From Alteromonas stellipolaris (GTDB lineage Bacteria; Pseudomonadota; Gammaproteobacteria; Enterobacterales; Alteromonadaceae), in contig NZ_CP013926.1 of NCBI RefSeq assembly GCF_001562115.1, forward strand, positions 1,860,001 to 1,924,000: DNA of 64,000 nucleotides, read 5' to 3'. Positions 17,668-27,800 of the stretch are shown here, in pieces. Every line of letters begins with the position of its first letter. Positions within the stretch are counted from its first letter, which is position 1. The notes beneath the pieces are model-generated. The model saw nothing but the letters and a program-made list of their open reading frames with translations. It was not told the origin of the DNA and made no database searches. A program made the translations under genes and the position numbers.

Positions 17668-18065
17668 TCGATTTCTTGAGTTTGATTAAGTAACAAAAAG
17701 AACGCTAAGTGTAGCATTTTTGTACATAAATGCTTACTTAATACTCTTTCAAGTAGATGGTTATATTACTATCCCATAAAACCCAAATACAATTAATTAT
17801 CATTTAGTTCAGTAATTAATGAAGGTCAGCGTCGTTTGAGTGCATACGAAAGCTTGCTGTTGATTTGATGGTTCTTTTAATGAAAGGAACAAACTAAGGA
17901 AAGGAAAATTTAGTGGATAGTACAACCTTACGCTAACCACTTGATTTATTAAAATTCGGTCGCACTTACCTGTTTGCGGTAACTAATAATACATAGTGTT
18001 GACGCCGGTAAAAACTAAGGTGCTTTTACATTTCAAAATAAATTTTAAAATTTTTGAAAAAAAAC
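17668..18065. other. Divergent non-coding region between ackA and the small heat-shock gene
   Basis: A 398-base A+T-rich stretch holding the ackA promoter, which I could not place with confidence. I saw no FNR-type TTGAT-N4-ATCAA site. An A/T tract at about 18035-18064 borders the sigma-32 promoter of the heat-shock gene and may bend the DNA. Confidence 0.4.
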
Positions 18066-18093
18066 CTTGAAAAGAATTTGAGCCACCCTATAT
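18066..18093 (+). promoter_or_regulatory. Sigma-32 heat-shock promoter of the Hsp20 gene
   Basis: CTTGAAA at 18066-18072 and CCCTATAT at 18086-18093 are 13 bases apart, matching the sigma-32 consensus of CTTGAAA and CCCCATNT with 13-15 spacing. Transcription should start near 18100, giving a leader of about 90 bases. Confidence 0.8.
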
Positions 18094-18099
18094 CTATTA

Positions 18100-18188
18100 T
18101 GTCGACGCTGAAAGCTCAGGTTGACAACACCGCCGCCGAATAGTCGGGGCGAATTATTTTTAACATATTGCTAAATTAATAGGATATG
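18100..18188 (+). ncRNA. ROSE-type RNA thermometer in the hsp20 leader
   Basis: Three hairpins fill the predicted leader. The first pairs 18100-18105 with 18121-18126 and holds an inner CTGA/TCAG stem. The second pairs 18131-18139 with 18144-18151 with one bulged G. The third pairs CATATTGCT at 18164-18172 with AGGATATG at 18181-18188 around an eight-base A+T loop. G18170 is bulged opposite the Shine-Dalgarno AGGA, which is exactly the U-U/C-G-C-U to AGGA pairing that defines ROSE thermometers of ibpA-type genes. At low temperature the ribosome-binding site would be closed. Confidence 0.8.
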
Positions 18189-18191
18189 ACT

Positions 18192-18635
18192 ATGCGTACT
18201 ATCGATCTATCTCCACTTTACCGTTCATTTATTGGTTCTGACCACTTAGCTTCACTTGTTGATGCTGCTTCTCGTGCTGAAAAACAAAGTACTTACCCCC
18301 CTTACAACATTGAATTGCTTGGCGATGATAAATATCGCGTCACAATGGCGATTGCGGGTTTCAGTAAAGATGACGTATCCATTGAAGTTCAAGAAAACAC
18401 CCTAGTGATAACAGGTACACGTAAGCCGGAGGAAAAAGAATCCGCCGAACGTAAGTTCCTTCATAAAGGAATATCCGAGCGTAATTTCGAAAGAAAATTT
18501 CAGCTTGGCGACCATGTGAAAGTGTTAGCTGCTGATATGGAAAATGGGTTATTGCACATCGATATGGAGCGTGTCATACCCGAAGCTAAAAAACCTCGTC
18601 AAATTGAGATTGGTTCTCGATTAATAGAGAGTTAA
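18192..18635 (+). CDS. ibpA: Small heat-shock protein, IbpA type (Hsp20)
   Basis: A 147-residue ATP-independent holdase chaperone that coats unfolding proteins for later rescue by DnaK-DnaJ-GrpE and ClpB. It begins MRTIDLSPLYRSF, like E. coli IbpA, and the alpha-crystallin domain spans about residues 35-130, including YRVTMAIAGF and GISERNFERKFQL. The C-terminal tail carries the conserved I-E-I motif. I chose the ATG at 18192, seven bases after AGGA. An ATG six bases earlier is too close to that site and lies inside the thermometer stem. Control by a sigma-32 promoter and the leader thermometer is visible. The name follows IbpA; only one such gene is in the window. Confidence 0.92.
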   Translation: MRTIDLSPLYRSFIGSDHLASLVDAASRAEKQSTYPPYNIELLGDDKYRVTMAIAGFSKDDVSIEVQENTLVITGTRKPEEKESAERKFLHKGISERNFERKFQLGDHVKVLAADMENGLLHIDMERVIPEAKKPRQIEIGSRLIES

Positions 18636-18670
18636 AAAAAGCTTTTAAAAATCGTTTCCCTGGTTTTGGA

Positions 18671-18694
18671 CGGCGCTGAAAAGCGCCGTTTTTT
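18671..18694 (+). terminator. Terminator after the small heat-shock gene
   Basis: CGGCGC at 18671-18676 pairs with GCGCCG at 18683-18688 around TGAAAA and is followed by six T residues. Confidence 0.9.
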
Positions 18695-18736
18695 CGTTTA
18701 CACCTAATGTGTAAGAAATAAGGTTATCTGTAAGAG

Positions 18737-19126
18737 TTATTCGGTAAGATTAATTGTGTAGTTCGCTTTACCGCCTTCAGCAGACTCGAAGGTTCCTAAA
18801 ATATTGCAATTAGAAAGTTCACCCGTAGCACTGCCTTCAATTGATGAAAAGTTGCTACTGGCAATGCCATTCACAAATTTTCCATCATGTTTAAATGAAA
18901 TTGTGCCTCGACGACCGTCTATAACCCCTACAAAACTCTCGAATCCAACGAATAGCGCTAACATTGATGTCTGATATGACATGAGAAATTCAACGTCGCT
19001 TTGCCCCGCCATGCTGCCTTCATAAGCCTGTGTAATGCTAGCATGGGTTTGCTTAACACCTTCTCGTTTTTCACTTAGTATATTTTCATCCCACCCCGTA
19101 ATGGAAAATTGCCCATTGCAGTTCAT
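18737..19126 (-). CDS. DUF3224-like protein of unknown function
   Basis: A 129-residue protein predicted to form a small beta-barrel, with alternating strands such as GQFSITGWDE and GTISFKHDGKF. The pattern, including the GSxxG-x-VEFLMSY and FVGFESFVG parts, fits the DUF3224 family as I recall it. I chose the ATG at 19126 because GGAG lies six bases upstream. A frame from TTG 19159 would include that ribosome-binding site. It is a single gene, and its function is unknown. The gap to the next gene contains a 21-base minisatellite. Confidence 0.65.
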   Translation of the reverse strand: MNCNGQFSITGWDENILSEKREGVKQTHASITQAYEGSMAGQSDVEFLMSYQTSMLALFVGFESFVGVIDGRRGTISFKHDGKFVNGIASSNFSSIEGSATGELSNCNILGTFESAEGGKANYTINLTE

Positions 19127-19202
19127 TGTTTGCTCCAAAGAAAAAGTGTGGTCACACAATACAAGTGAGTTCGATACCGTTCAACATAAAATTGTTACAC
19201 AC

Positions 19203-19270
19203 TGTTACAACCAATAATCAGAGTGTTACAACCAATAATCATAGTGTTACAACCAATAATCATAGTGTTA
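19203..19270. repeat. 21-bp minisatellite, 3.2 copies
   Basis: Three nearly identical units of TGTTACAACCAATAATCATAG at 19203, 19224 and 19245, then a partial unit ending at 19270; only two bases differ in the first copy. The array lies just beyond the Nudix gene's stop codon, upstream of the DUF3224 gene. Copy number is likely to vary among strains. Confidence 0.85.
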
Positions 19271-19271
19271 A

Positions 19272-19817
19272 CTAAATAAATCCTTTTAAGCGGGCAAGTC
19301 CGAACGCATTGCAGGTAGATGCATCTTTAATCGAGCCTTGAGCTATCATTGATTCTAATTCTTTTAAATGAACAGGTATGATTTTTAAATCCTCCTCCTC
19401 TACGTCTAACTTCTGCTCTCCCTGCGTTAAACCTTTCGCGACGAATATATGATAACCCTGATTGCAAAAGCCATAGGCAAGGTATTGAAAGCCTACATAA
19501 TGCATTTCGCTGGCTGTAAACCCAGTTTCTTCTTTTAATTCGCCGGCGGCTAGTAATTTAGGATCGGCATCGGGGTTGTCTTCCCAAGCACCTTGTGGAA
19601 ATTCTAGCAATCGCTGTTCTACCGTGTACCGGTATTGTTCAACTAAATAAACAATATCACCATCGATGGGAAGAATAATCGCAAAATCTGGCTTTTCAAC
19701 AACACCGTAAATACCTTCGTTTCCACTTGCACGACGAATTTTATCTTCACGCACTTTTAGCCATTTATTTTCATAAACCACTTTTGACGAAAGCGTTTCA
19801 ATATCCTTATCCGACAT
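19272..19817 (-). CDS. Nudix hydrolase, ADP-ribose pyrophosphatase-like
   Basis: A 181-residue Nudix-fold protein that probably hydrolyses a nucleoside diphosphate derivative such as ADP-ribose, judging by the VVEKPDFAIILP and VEQYRYTVEQRLLEFPQG segments typical of ADP-ribose pyrophosphatases. The Nudix box is unusual: AAGELKEETGF carries glycine where the consensus has arginine, and the preceding spacing is longer than GX5EX7. The acidic metal ligands ELKEE are kept, so it is probably active. I recall a subfamily with ARGELREETG in this place. The ATG at 19817 starts the protein. It is a single gene. Confidence 0.8.
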   Translation of the reverse strand: MSDKDIETLSSKVVYENKWLKVREDKIRRASGNEGIYGVVEKPDFAIILPIDGDIVYLVEQYRYTVEQRLLEFPQGAWEDNPDADPKLLAAGELKEETGFTASEMHYVGFQYLAYGFCNQGYHIFVAKGLTQGEQKLDVEEEDLKIIPVHLKELESMIAQGSIKDASTCNAFGLARLKGFI

Positions 19818-19906
19818 AATAGTGCCCTTCAGTAAGCCTTAAAAAGTTAGTGTACAAGCGCCTAAAGCAAGGAGCAAATCCGTCCACCGGCGAATAAAAC
19901 TAAATA

Positions 19907-21772
19907 TTAGCTTTTATTTTCATCGTCTTCATCTGCATTATTACGCAAGAAACCGGCAGCGTCTTCTTCCTGTTCAAGGGTAATTTTGCTTTGAGGAGTG
20001 TCATTATGGCTTCGGGTTTGCTGATTTACCTGATGAATGGTTCCAGCATTGGCTAGATCGGCCTCATTGGTAATAGACGCGATGGTTTCACGCCCGCGCA
20101 AGAATGCTTTAATCTCAGTGACAATCTCGCCAAGCTCGGCATCATTTTTATTCATTCCCATAATGAAACGTGGCGATTCTAAGTTGTTCATACCGCTTGT
20201 GGCAAAAATAGAAGTGTTGATCCTGCTGGTGATGATCCAAGGGGTAATACTACTTCGCACCACAACATTTTCGGACCGTGTAGAGTCATGAATAGCCATG
20301 CCTGTAGATACACGAGACTCTGTATAGGTACCTTCCGTTTTCATAAACATAAGCAAGGATGAAAATGTCATTTCACCCCAAAACATGTGAGACGCTTTGT
20401 TCATCACATTAGCAGCACCGCGAACCGTTAACCACGCAAACACTAACCAAATGAGATTGTTGCCCATCGTAATTGCAGTATTGACTTGCGCGTCGGTGTT
20501 TACGCCTTGCCGAATAACTAAATCGAGAACTTCAGCAAGCTGCAACCCGCCCACATAAAATAAAATTGCGGCTGCGACCACGGCGACTTGCGCCACAGCA
20601 GTGAGAGCCATTTTCTTTTTCTCTGGCAAGGTCACACCGTCGGTTAATGTAGGCTGAGTTTCTATTAGTAACTCACCCTCAAAACTACCTTTACCTTCTG
20701 CTTGCTCTTTTAGTCTAGGATCGAAATCGGCATAAATACGATTTGGTACTTCACGGTATCTTCGGTTCGCAAGCACGATATTTTCAATATTGATGAAGAT
20801 TTCATTCGGGTGAACCGACTCCTGCATATTGGCGCGAAATTCACTGACTTCCGTTTTAGGTGTAACCTGCCCCATTCGTTTGTAAAGTAGCGGCATAATT
20901 AACGCCATCACAGCAATGACGCAAACAAGCAGTAAGGCTAAGTTTGCCCAAGCGCTAAATAGTGGGAATGTATTTGCCCAAGCCTGTACTTTATCGATAT
21001 CGCGACCTACTAGCTCATCTAAAAACACACCCGCTCCTAACGGAACCACTATCGCTAGACCAATAATCACCCCTAGCGACAAACTGCTTGCTTTCGCAAG
21101 TTGTGAGTTACCTTCGTTGTGAATACCTTTTGCGGTAGAGCCCCAATTTGCTATTAAGTACACAAGAAGCAAAATTGAGAGTAGAGGCATCACCAATACT
21201 TTAGCCACCTCACCCGCTAAGCCGTTACTTACCAAAAAGTAGACAATAGCGAATGCAAGCAGCGCAACAAGAAAGGTTACCGCCATGGCAATAATTTCTT
21301 GAGATAAATGGCGCAAAGGAAACGGCAGGAAAGTAAGTTTTGGCAATACGCTATGCACTAATCTGGCTAGCCAACCGCGGGGCTCTTCAAACGTAGTGTT
21401 GCGACGCCCCATTAACATAGCGTGTAGGCTTTCTTTAGAATACAGCAGGGATTTTTGTTCTGCTTGTGCTGCATCTTGTTCGGAAACCGAGTGGTTATAC
21501 GCAAGAGATGTTGGCACAGTTCGCCCTACAAAAAATCGCATGAGCTGCAAAATACCCACCGCGCAATGTTTAATGCCTGATACGATCAGTACAAAAGCGA
21601 CACCTAATAAGGTGTAGCCACGAACTTTGTTTTCGGCAAATAGCTCAGGTACACCTGCTACTGCATAAATGGCTAACGCGAGCACCAAGCCGCCGCCTAC
21701 TGCGCGGAATAACCCTTCTTTTTTGAATGGGTTGGCTATGCCTAACGTCTGTGAACCAAAATCATAGGCCAT
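19907..21772 (-). CDS. Multi-pass inner-membrane protein, unknown function
   Basis: A 621-residue protein I cannot assign to a family. About eight hydrophobic segments lie near residues 25-43, 53-73, 163-186, 188-208, 230-250, 270-298, 382-403 and 426-444. The longest soluble parts are a loop of about 80 residues after segment six, with FINIENIVLANRRYREVPNR, and a C-terminal region of about 175 residues that is probably cytoplasmic. That region contains ESRVSTGMAIHDSTRSENVVV and ends in an acidic, disordered tail. The N terminus MAYDFGSQTLG is not a signal peptide. No neighbour indicates a role; the next gene, an MCP, is 190 bases away. Confidence 0.7.
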   Translation of the reverse strand: MAYDFGSQTLGIANPFKKEGLFRAVGGGLVLALAIYAVAGVPELFAENKVRGYTLLGVAFVLIVSGIKHCAVGILQLMRFFVGRTVPTSLAYNHSVSEQDAAQAEQKSLLYSKESLHAMLMGRRNTTFEEPRGWLARLVHSVLPKLTFLPFPLRHLSQEIIAMAVTFLVALLAFAIVYFLVSNGLAGEVAKVLVMPLLSILLLVYLIANWGSTAKGIHNEGNSQLAKASSLSLGVIIGLAIVVPLGAGVFLDELVGRDIDKVQAWANTFPLFSAWANLALLLVCVIAVMALIMPLLYKRMGQVTPKTEVSEFRANMQESVHPNEIFINIENIVLANRRYREVPNRIYADFDPRLKEQAEGKGSFEGELLIETQPTLTDGVTLPEKKKMALTAVAQVAVVAAAILFYVGGLQLAEVLDLVIRQGVNTDAQVNTAITMGNNLIWLVFAWLTVRGAANVMNKASHMFWGEMTFSSLLMFMKTEGTYTESRVSTGMAIHDSTRSENVVVRSSITPWIITSRINTSIFATSGMNNLESPRFIMGMNKNDAELGEIVTEIKAFLRGRETIASITNEADLANAGTIHQVNQQTRSHNDTPQSKITLEQEEDAAGFLRNNADEDDENKS

Positions 21773-21961
21773 TGGAAAAATCCCTGTTAAATAAAAAGCT
21801 TATGCAGAATAAACTTTGACTGGGGGTTAGGCAATGAAAAGTCTTAGCGAGATTGTAAAGGATTGATAGTTAAGCGCGAGGCAGACACTTAAAATGAGAG
21901 AACCAACATGAGTGTGTGTCCAACTTTAACGTCAGATTGCTTAGCCCCATTGTTTTAATAG

Positions 21962-23950
21962 TTAATCATTATCCACTTTAAACCCATCTATTGTGCGTTG
22001 AAGAAGAAGGTTGTTTTCTTTCATCTCGCCGGATAATTTAGACAAACGAGTGGCTATATTCACTTCATGACGGGCCGCCTCTTCAACATTCACCACATCT
22101 TGAGCTATGACTGAGGTAGTAGCCGACTGCTGCTGCGCCGAAGATGACATGGTATTAGCCATGCCTTCAACATTGGTTGCAGCTTCTTTTACTTTTTCAG
22201 CGGTAAAACGGCCTTCGTTGGTTACTTCCATAGAATTTGAGATAGAGGCCACGTTTTTATTAATATCCGCGACCACTACTACACTGGCATTTTTTAAATT
22301 AGACAACAAACTCGATATTTTGTCGGAAGAAGCCCGGCTGCTTTGCGCTAGCTTTCTTACTTCATCAGCAACAACAGCGAAACCTCTGCCATGCTCGCCA
22401 GCCCGCGCGGCTTCGATTGCTGCATTTAACGCCAATAAATTGGTTTGATCAGAAAGTGTATTAATGGTGTCGAGAATAGAGCCAATTTCTGTGACTTGCT
22501 GTTCCATATCGGCAGCATTTTGCTGTACACCTTTGATATCATCAGACAGTACTTCCATACTATGACGAATATTATCGTTCGCGGTTAGCGACTGTTCAGC
22601 TAAACTGTCTAACTGCTTACTGGCGCTTAACGTATCTACCGCCGCTTTAGCAATTTCACTGCTAGTCGCGGCCACTTGTTCAATAGCTGAAGCAATATTC
22701 GCAGTAAGTTGCTGGGTTTTTTCCGCATCATCCAGCATTTCACTACTAGAGTCTTCTAATTGATTGGAAAGCCTGGAGCTTGTGAGAATAGATTCGCCTA
22801 AGCCACGCAAAAGATCCCGCAGAGCTAAAATGGTGGCATTTACTGAGCGGGATATGTCACCTAGTTCGTTCTTCGTGCTCATTGATAAATCAATAGTGAG
22901 GTCACCCTCTTTCGCTATTTTATCTAGGTTCGTCACCAACTTGTTTAACTGTTGAGTAATGATCCCAATCAACGTGCGATATATAACAACAATAATCAGC
23001 GTGAGTACCACAATGGCTACGAATGTAATGACTAAGTTTGTGTTAGCCCTACTCGCTTTCGAATTAACGCTGCTTACCACGTAATCAAACCGCTCACCTA
23101 ACAACCCAGCAATGCCGCCTATTTGCTTTGTGGCTAATGCAAACCATTCTGAATTTGTGGGTAGTGAGGAGAATGCAGGGTTATCAGAGGTGGCGTCATC
23201 CACAATTTGATTAATTTCATTGCTTGTAGAACTGTTCAATAGGGTTTGCAATCCAGTTAATGCATCGCCCTTTAAATTCAGCTTGAGCTTTTCTTCTATG
23301 TATTTGGTTTCGTTGGTATAGGCTAACACTTGCTGCCTGACCGGACCTGAAATGCTCCTTGATGCCAAAACCGCATTCATTTTACCTCGTCGCTGCCCCA
23401 TTTTTTCTTTTGCTTGCGCAAACAACAGTGCCTGTGACAGCGCCTGTTTAGCGTCAGGAGCATTAACTAGCATTGTTAGCGCATTGGTGGCATTTAACAC
23501 GCGTTTATTAAGGTTGCTATAGAAAGAAAAAGCATTTTTCCCATTTAACTCGTCTACCTGCTGTCTAATTTCACCTTTGTTTTTCATTAATGTATATACG
23601 GGTGAAAGAATAACGTTAATTGTCGATGAATTTTTCCAGTCCGACGCGACTATACTTTTTACATTATCAATTGCAGCATCGGCCTTTTTTCTTTGGTTTA
23701 CTACTTTGTTTCGCGATGCATCATTTGGGTTACCTAAAAAGCCAGCCGTTAACCCCCGTTCAACCGCGTGATGATGAGCCACCCGTTCTACGGCTGTTAT
23801 TATGGTCACTAGTTTAATATCTCTTTGTGCAGAAGAGAGTAGTTCTCTAGAGGAACTTATGTCTTTGTAGGCCAGAAACACGATTGATATAAACAAGCAG
23901 GCCGTACCTAAAATGGCAAGCTGCAACACCGATAGTTTTTTCAATACCAT
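21962..23950 (-). CDS. Methyl-accepting chemotaxis protein with NIT sensor domain
   Basis: A 662-residue chemoreceptor. A membrane segment near residues 9-25 is followed by a periplasmic all-helical domain (about 35-300) with [21 protein letters not shown], the pattern of the NIT nitrate- and nitrite-sensing domain. A second membrane segment lies near 308-332, then a HAMP domain and the signalling domain with [21 protein letters not shown] and [13 protein letters not shown], which binds CheA and CheW. I prefer the ATG at 23950, giving [16 protein letters not shown] frame from TTG codons at 24025 would add 25 residues without a clear ribosome-binding site. Nitrate or nitrite sensing is inferred from the domain only. 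No pentapeptide tether is visible. Confidence 0.88.
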   Translation of the reverse strand: MVLKKLSVLQLAILGTACLFISIVFLAYKDISSSRELLSSAQRDIKLVTIITAVERVAHHHAVERGLTAGFLGNPNDASRNKVVNQRKKADAAIDNVKSIVASDWKNSSTINVILSPVYTLMKNKGEIRQQVDELNGKNAFSFYSNLNKRVLNATNALTMLVNAPDAKQALSQALLFAQAKEKMGQRRGKMNAVLASRSISGPVRQQVLAYTNETKYIEEKLKLNLKGDALTGLQTLLNSSTSNEINQIVDDATSDNPAFSSLPTNSEWFALATKQIGGIAGLLGERFDYVVSSVNSKASRANTNLVITFVAIVVLTLIIVVIYRTLIGIITQQLNKLVTNLDKIAKEGDLTIDLSMSTKNELGDISRSVNATILALRDLLRGLGESILTSSRLSNQLEDSSSEMLDDAEKTQQLTANIASAIEQVAATSSEIAKAAVDTLSASKQLDSLAEQSLTANDNIRHSMEVLSDDIKGVQQNAADMEQQVTEIGSILDTINTLSDQTNLLALNAAIEAARAGEHGRGFAVVADEVRKLAQSSRASSDKISSLLSNLKNASVVVVADINKNVASISNSMEVTNEGRFTAEKVKEAATNVEGMANTMSSSAQQQSATTSVIAQDVVNVEEAARHEVNIATRLSKLSGEMKENNLLLQRTIDGFKVDND

Positions 23951-24217
23951 AACGAAGACAGCCTTATAAAAAGTGGATAACGTTGTTACAAAATTCAATA
24001 AGTGCGTTGTAAGCAACAACAGCAATCAATATCGCTATGGCCAATAAATGCATACGCTATTAACAGTAGTCTATTACCTGTGACTTTCACCTTTATCAAT
24101 TAGTGTAAGGTTTTCATCATGGCAGGCTGATGGCCGTTTTTCACAAGGGAAAGAGATTTAAAAATTAAAGAGTGGTAAAAGAGGAATTGGTCTTAGTGGT
24201 GTATTTTGTATTAAATC
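23951..24217. other. Non-coding gap upstream of the MCP gene
   Basis: With the greA hairpin this forms a 301-base gap. It should hold the promoter of the chemoreceptor on the minus strand. I see no repeat, RNA gene or coding frame of note. Confidence 0.4.
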
Positions 24218-24243
24218 AAACCAGTGGCGAGCGCCACTGGTTT
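24218..24243 (-). terminator. Perfect hairpin after greA
   Basis: AAACCAGTGGCG at 24218-24229 and CGCCACTGGTTT at 24232-24243 are perfect 12-base inverted repeats with two bases between. It lies nine bases beyond the greA stop. The T run on the minus strand is short, so it may act as a 3' end stabiliser as well as a terminator. Confidence 0.6.
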
Positions 24244-24251
24244 GCGGTGTA

Positions 24252-24728
24252 TCAGATATATTCAACTTCGATAATTTCTACTTCAACACTACCAGCTGGC
24301 GTTTGAATAGTAACCATATCATCAATCTCTTTACCAATAAGACCGCGAGCAATAGGTGAATTTACCGAAATACGGTTTTTCTTAATATCCGCTTCGTCGT
24401 CGCCTACAATGCGATACGTGGTTTCTTCGTCGGTATCAACGTTCAAAATGGTCACAGTAGTGCCGAAAATCACCTTACCTGTATTCTCCATTTTGGTGAC
24501 ATCGATAATTTGTGCGTTCGACAACTTACCTTCAATATCTTGAATACGGCCTTCGCAGAAACTTTGCTGTTCACGGGCGGCATGATATTCAGCATTTTCT
24601 TTTAAATCGCCGTGCTCGCGAGCTTCAGCAATAGACTGAATAATACGCGGGCGAGTTTTTGTTTTAAGTTCGTTTAGTTCGTCGCGCAGAAGCTGTGCGC
24701 CGTGCGCGGTCATTGGATACTGACTCAT
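24252..24728 (-). CDS. greA: Transcription elongation factor GreA
   Basis: A 158-residue protein (E. coli 158) that stimulates RNA cleavage by backtracked RNA polymerase. The N-terminal coiled coil (about residues 1-75) carries the tip acidic residues in the [14 protein letters not shown] segment. The C-terminal domain (80-158), with [15 protein letters not shown], binds the polymerase secondary channel. It follows carA-carB on the same strand. A strong terminator lies between carB and greA only 37 bases before the ATG, so expression must come from read-through or a promoter overlapping that hairpin. Confidence 0.97.
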   Translation of the reverse strand: MSQYPMTAHGAQLLRDELNELKTKTRPRIIQSIAEAREHGDLKENAEYHAAREQQSFCEGRIQDIEGKLSNAQIIDVTKMENTGKVIFGTTVTILNVDTDEETTYRIVGDDEADIKKNRISVNSPIARGLIGKEIDDMVTIQTPAGSVEVEIIEVEYI

Positions 24729-24764
24729 GAATACAGTCTCGACTGGCTAGTTGATTTTAAACAG

Positions 24765-24792
24765 AAAAAAGTGCGCCTTCCGGCGCACTTTT
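24765..24792 (-). terminator. Terminator after carB
   Basis: AAAAGTGCGCC at 24767-24777 and GGCGCACTTTT at 24782-24792 pair around TTCC; on the minus strand the stem runs into six T residues. It separates carA-carB from greA. Confidence 0.88.
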
Positions 24793-24855
24793 GATTTGGT
24801 TCACATAAGTGTCATATACACAGGATACCGCGTATCCCATGTAATGTCATCAGTG

Positions 24856-27800
24856 TTAGAGTCTTGCGTGAAGCTCTTGTACTGAAGCAACCTTGTCACG
24901 ATCGTCTGCTGACTTCGCACGAATAGTGGCAAAAGCAGCATTCATTGTGGTGGTGTAGGTAACCTTATTCAACAATGCTTCTCGGCGAATATAAACCGAG
25001 TCGGTAATCGCTTGGCGACCTTCCGTTGTATTGATGATATAGGCGTACTCACCGTTTTTGATAGAATCCACAATGTTAGGACGACCTTCAGACAGCTTAT
25101 TCACTACTGAACAAGCAATGCCGGCATCATAAAGGGTGGTCGCTGTACCGCGAGTCGCTTCAATGCTAAACCCAGCACCGTTCAATGCCTTAGCTAATTC
25201 GATAATTTTGTTCTTATCGTTATTACGCACAGAGATTAACGCTTTACCTGATTTAGGTAATGGCGCGCCTGCACCTAAGTTAGCTTTAGCATACGCTTCT
25301 TCGAAGGTATCACCCACACCCATCACTTCACCAGTAGAGCGCATTTCTGGGCCTAGTAGTGGATCAACACCTTGGAATTTAGCAAATGGCAATACCACTT
25401 CTTTTACAGAGTAGAACGGAGGAATAATTTCTGTCGTAACACCCTGCTCTGCCAAGCTAACACCCGCCATGGCGCGCGCAGCAACTTTAGCAAGTGGAAC
25501 ACCTGTGGCTTTCGACACAAACGGCACTGTACGTGCAGCACGTGGGTTAACCTCAATTAAGTACACTTCGCCATCTTTTACCGCGAATTGTGTATTCATT
25601 AGGCCAACTACACCAAGTTCAAGCGCCATGGCTTTCACTTGTTCACGCATAGTGTCTTGAATCTCTTTACTTAAAGAGTGTGGTGGTAATGAACAGGCTG
25701 AGTCACCAGAGTGTACACCGGCTTGCTCAATATGTTCCATGATACCGCCAATCACGACTTCTTTACCGTCACAAATTGCATCGATATCGACTTCAATTGC
25801 GTCATCTAAGAAACGGTCTAGCAATACAGGAGAATCGTTAGAAACCTTCACCGCTTCCGTTAGGTAGCGTTTTAAGTCTTTAAGGTCGTAAACAATTTCC
25901 ATCGCGCGACCACCTAGTACGTACGAAGGACGTACTACAAGTGGGAAGCCAATACCGTCAGCCATTGCAAGGGCTTGCTCAATGTTGGTCACTGTCGCAT
26001 TCGCAGGCTGTTTAAGGCCTAGCTTGTTTACCATTTGCTGGAAACGTTCACGATCTTCTGCTCTATCGATAGCTTCAGGCGACGTACCAATAATAGGTAC
26101 TCCAGCAGCTTCAAGGGCGCGTGCTAATTTGAGCGGCGTTTGGCCACCGTATTGAACTATCACGCCTTTTGGCTTCTCTTTAGCCACAATCTCAAGCACG
26201 TCTTCAAGCGTAACTGGTTCGAAGTACAAGCGATCAGATGTGTCATAGTCGGTAGAAACCGTTTCAGGGTTACAGTTAACCATAATGGTTTCGTAACCAT
26301 CTTCACGCATTGAAAGCGCCGCGTGAACACAACAGTAATCAAACTCAATACCTTGGCCGATACGGTTTGGACCGCCGCCTAACACCATAATCTTATCGTT
26401 GTCAGTGGGGTCAGCTTCACACTCTTCATCGTAGGTTGAATACATGTAAGCTGTGCTGGTAGAAAACTCTGCCGCACAAGTATCAACACGTTTATACACT
26501 GGCGTCACACCAAAGCCGCGACGGGTTTCACGAATGTCACCTTCCGCCACTTTCGTTAGCTCTGCTAAGCGAGAGTCAGAGAAACCTTTGCGCTTAAGTT
26601 TGCGCATAAGATCTTCATCAATACCGTGCAAGCCGCACTCAGCAACCTGAGCTTCAAGTTGAATAAGCTCTTCAAGCTGAACTAAGTACCAACGGTCAAC
26701 GTTGGTGAGGGTAAAGACTTCATCAACGGTCATGCCCATGCGGAACGCATCGCCAATATACCAAATACGCTCAGCACCAGGCTCTCGTAGTTCGTAAATA
26801 ACTTTGTTGCGTGCTTCAGGGTCTTCTAAATCGACCATTGAGTTTAAGCCATTAGCGCCAACCTCAAGGCCACGAAGTGCTTTTTGTAATGACTCTTGTT
26901 GGTTACGACCAATCGCCATCACTTCGCCCACTGATTTCATTTGCGTGGTAAGACGATCGTTCGCACCAGCAAATTTTTCAAAGTTAAAGCGAGGAATTTT
27001 TGTGACTACGTAATCGATTGAAGGCTCAAACGATGCCGGTGTTAAACCACCAGTAATATCGTTAGCAAGCTCATCAAGGGTGTAACCAATGGCTAACTTG
27101 GCAGCTACTTTGGCAATTGGGAAACCTGTGGCTTTTGATGCTAATGCAGATGAACGCGATACACGCGGGTTCATCTCGATGATCACCATACGGCCTGTGT
27201 TTGGATCTACACCGAACTGAACGTTCGAGCCACCGGTTTCAACACCGATTTCACGCAATACTGCCATAGCGGCATTACGCATTAGCTGGAATTCTTTGTC
27301 AGTAAGGGTTTGCGCTGGCGCTACTGTGATTGAATCACCAGTATGTACACCCATGGCATCGAAGTTTTCAATAGTACACACGATAATGCAGTTATCTGCA
27401 CGGTCGCGAACCACTTCCATCTCGTATTCTTTCCAACCAATTAACGACTCATCAATGAGTAGTTCTTTGGTAGGTGACAGGTCGAGACCACGGCCACAAA
27501 TCTCGTTAAATTCGTCAATATTGTATGCAATACCGCCGCCACTTCCACCCATGGTGAATGACGGACGAATAATACATGGAAAGCCAATGCGCGTTAACAC
27601 ATCGTGGGCTTGATCCATGCTCTGTGCAATCTCAGCACGTGGGCATTCAAGACCAATGTTTTTCATTGCCTTGTCGAAGCGCTCACGGTTTTCCGCTTTA
27701 TCGATAGCATCAGCCGTTGCACCAATAAGTTCAACATTGAACTCTTTCAATACACCGTGATGATCCAAATCGAGCGCGCAGTTAAGCGCGGTTTGTCCGC

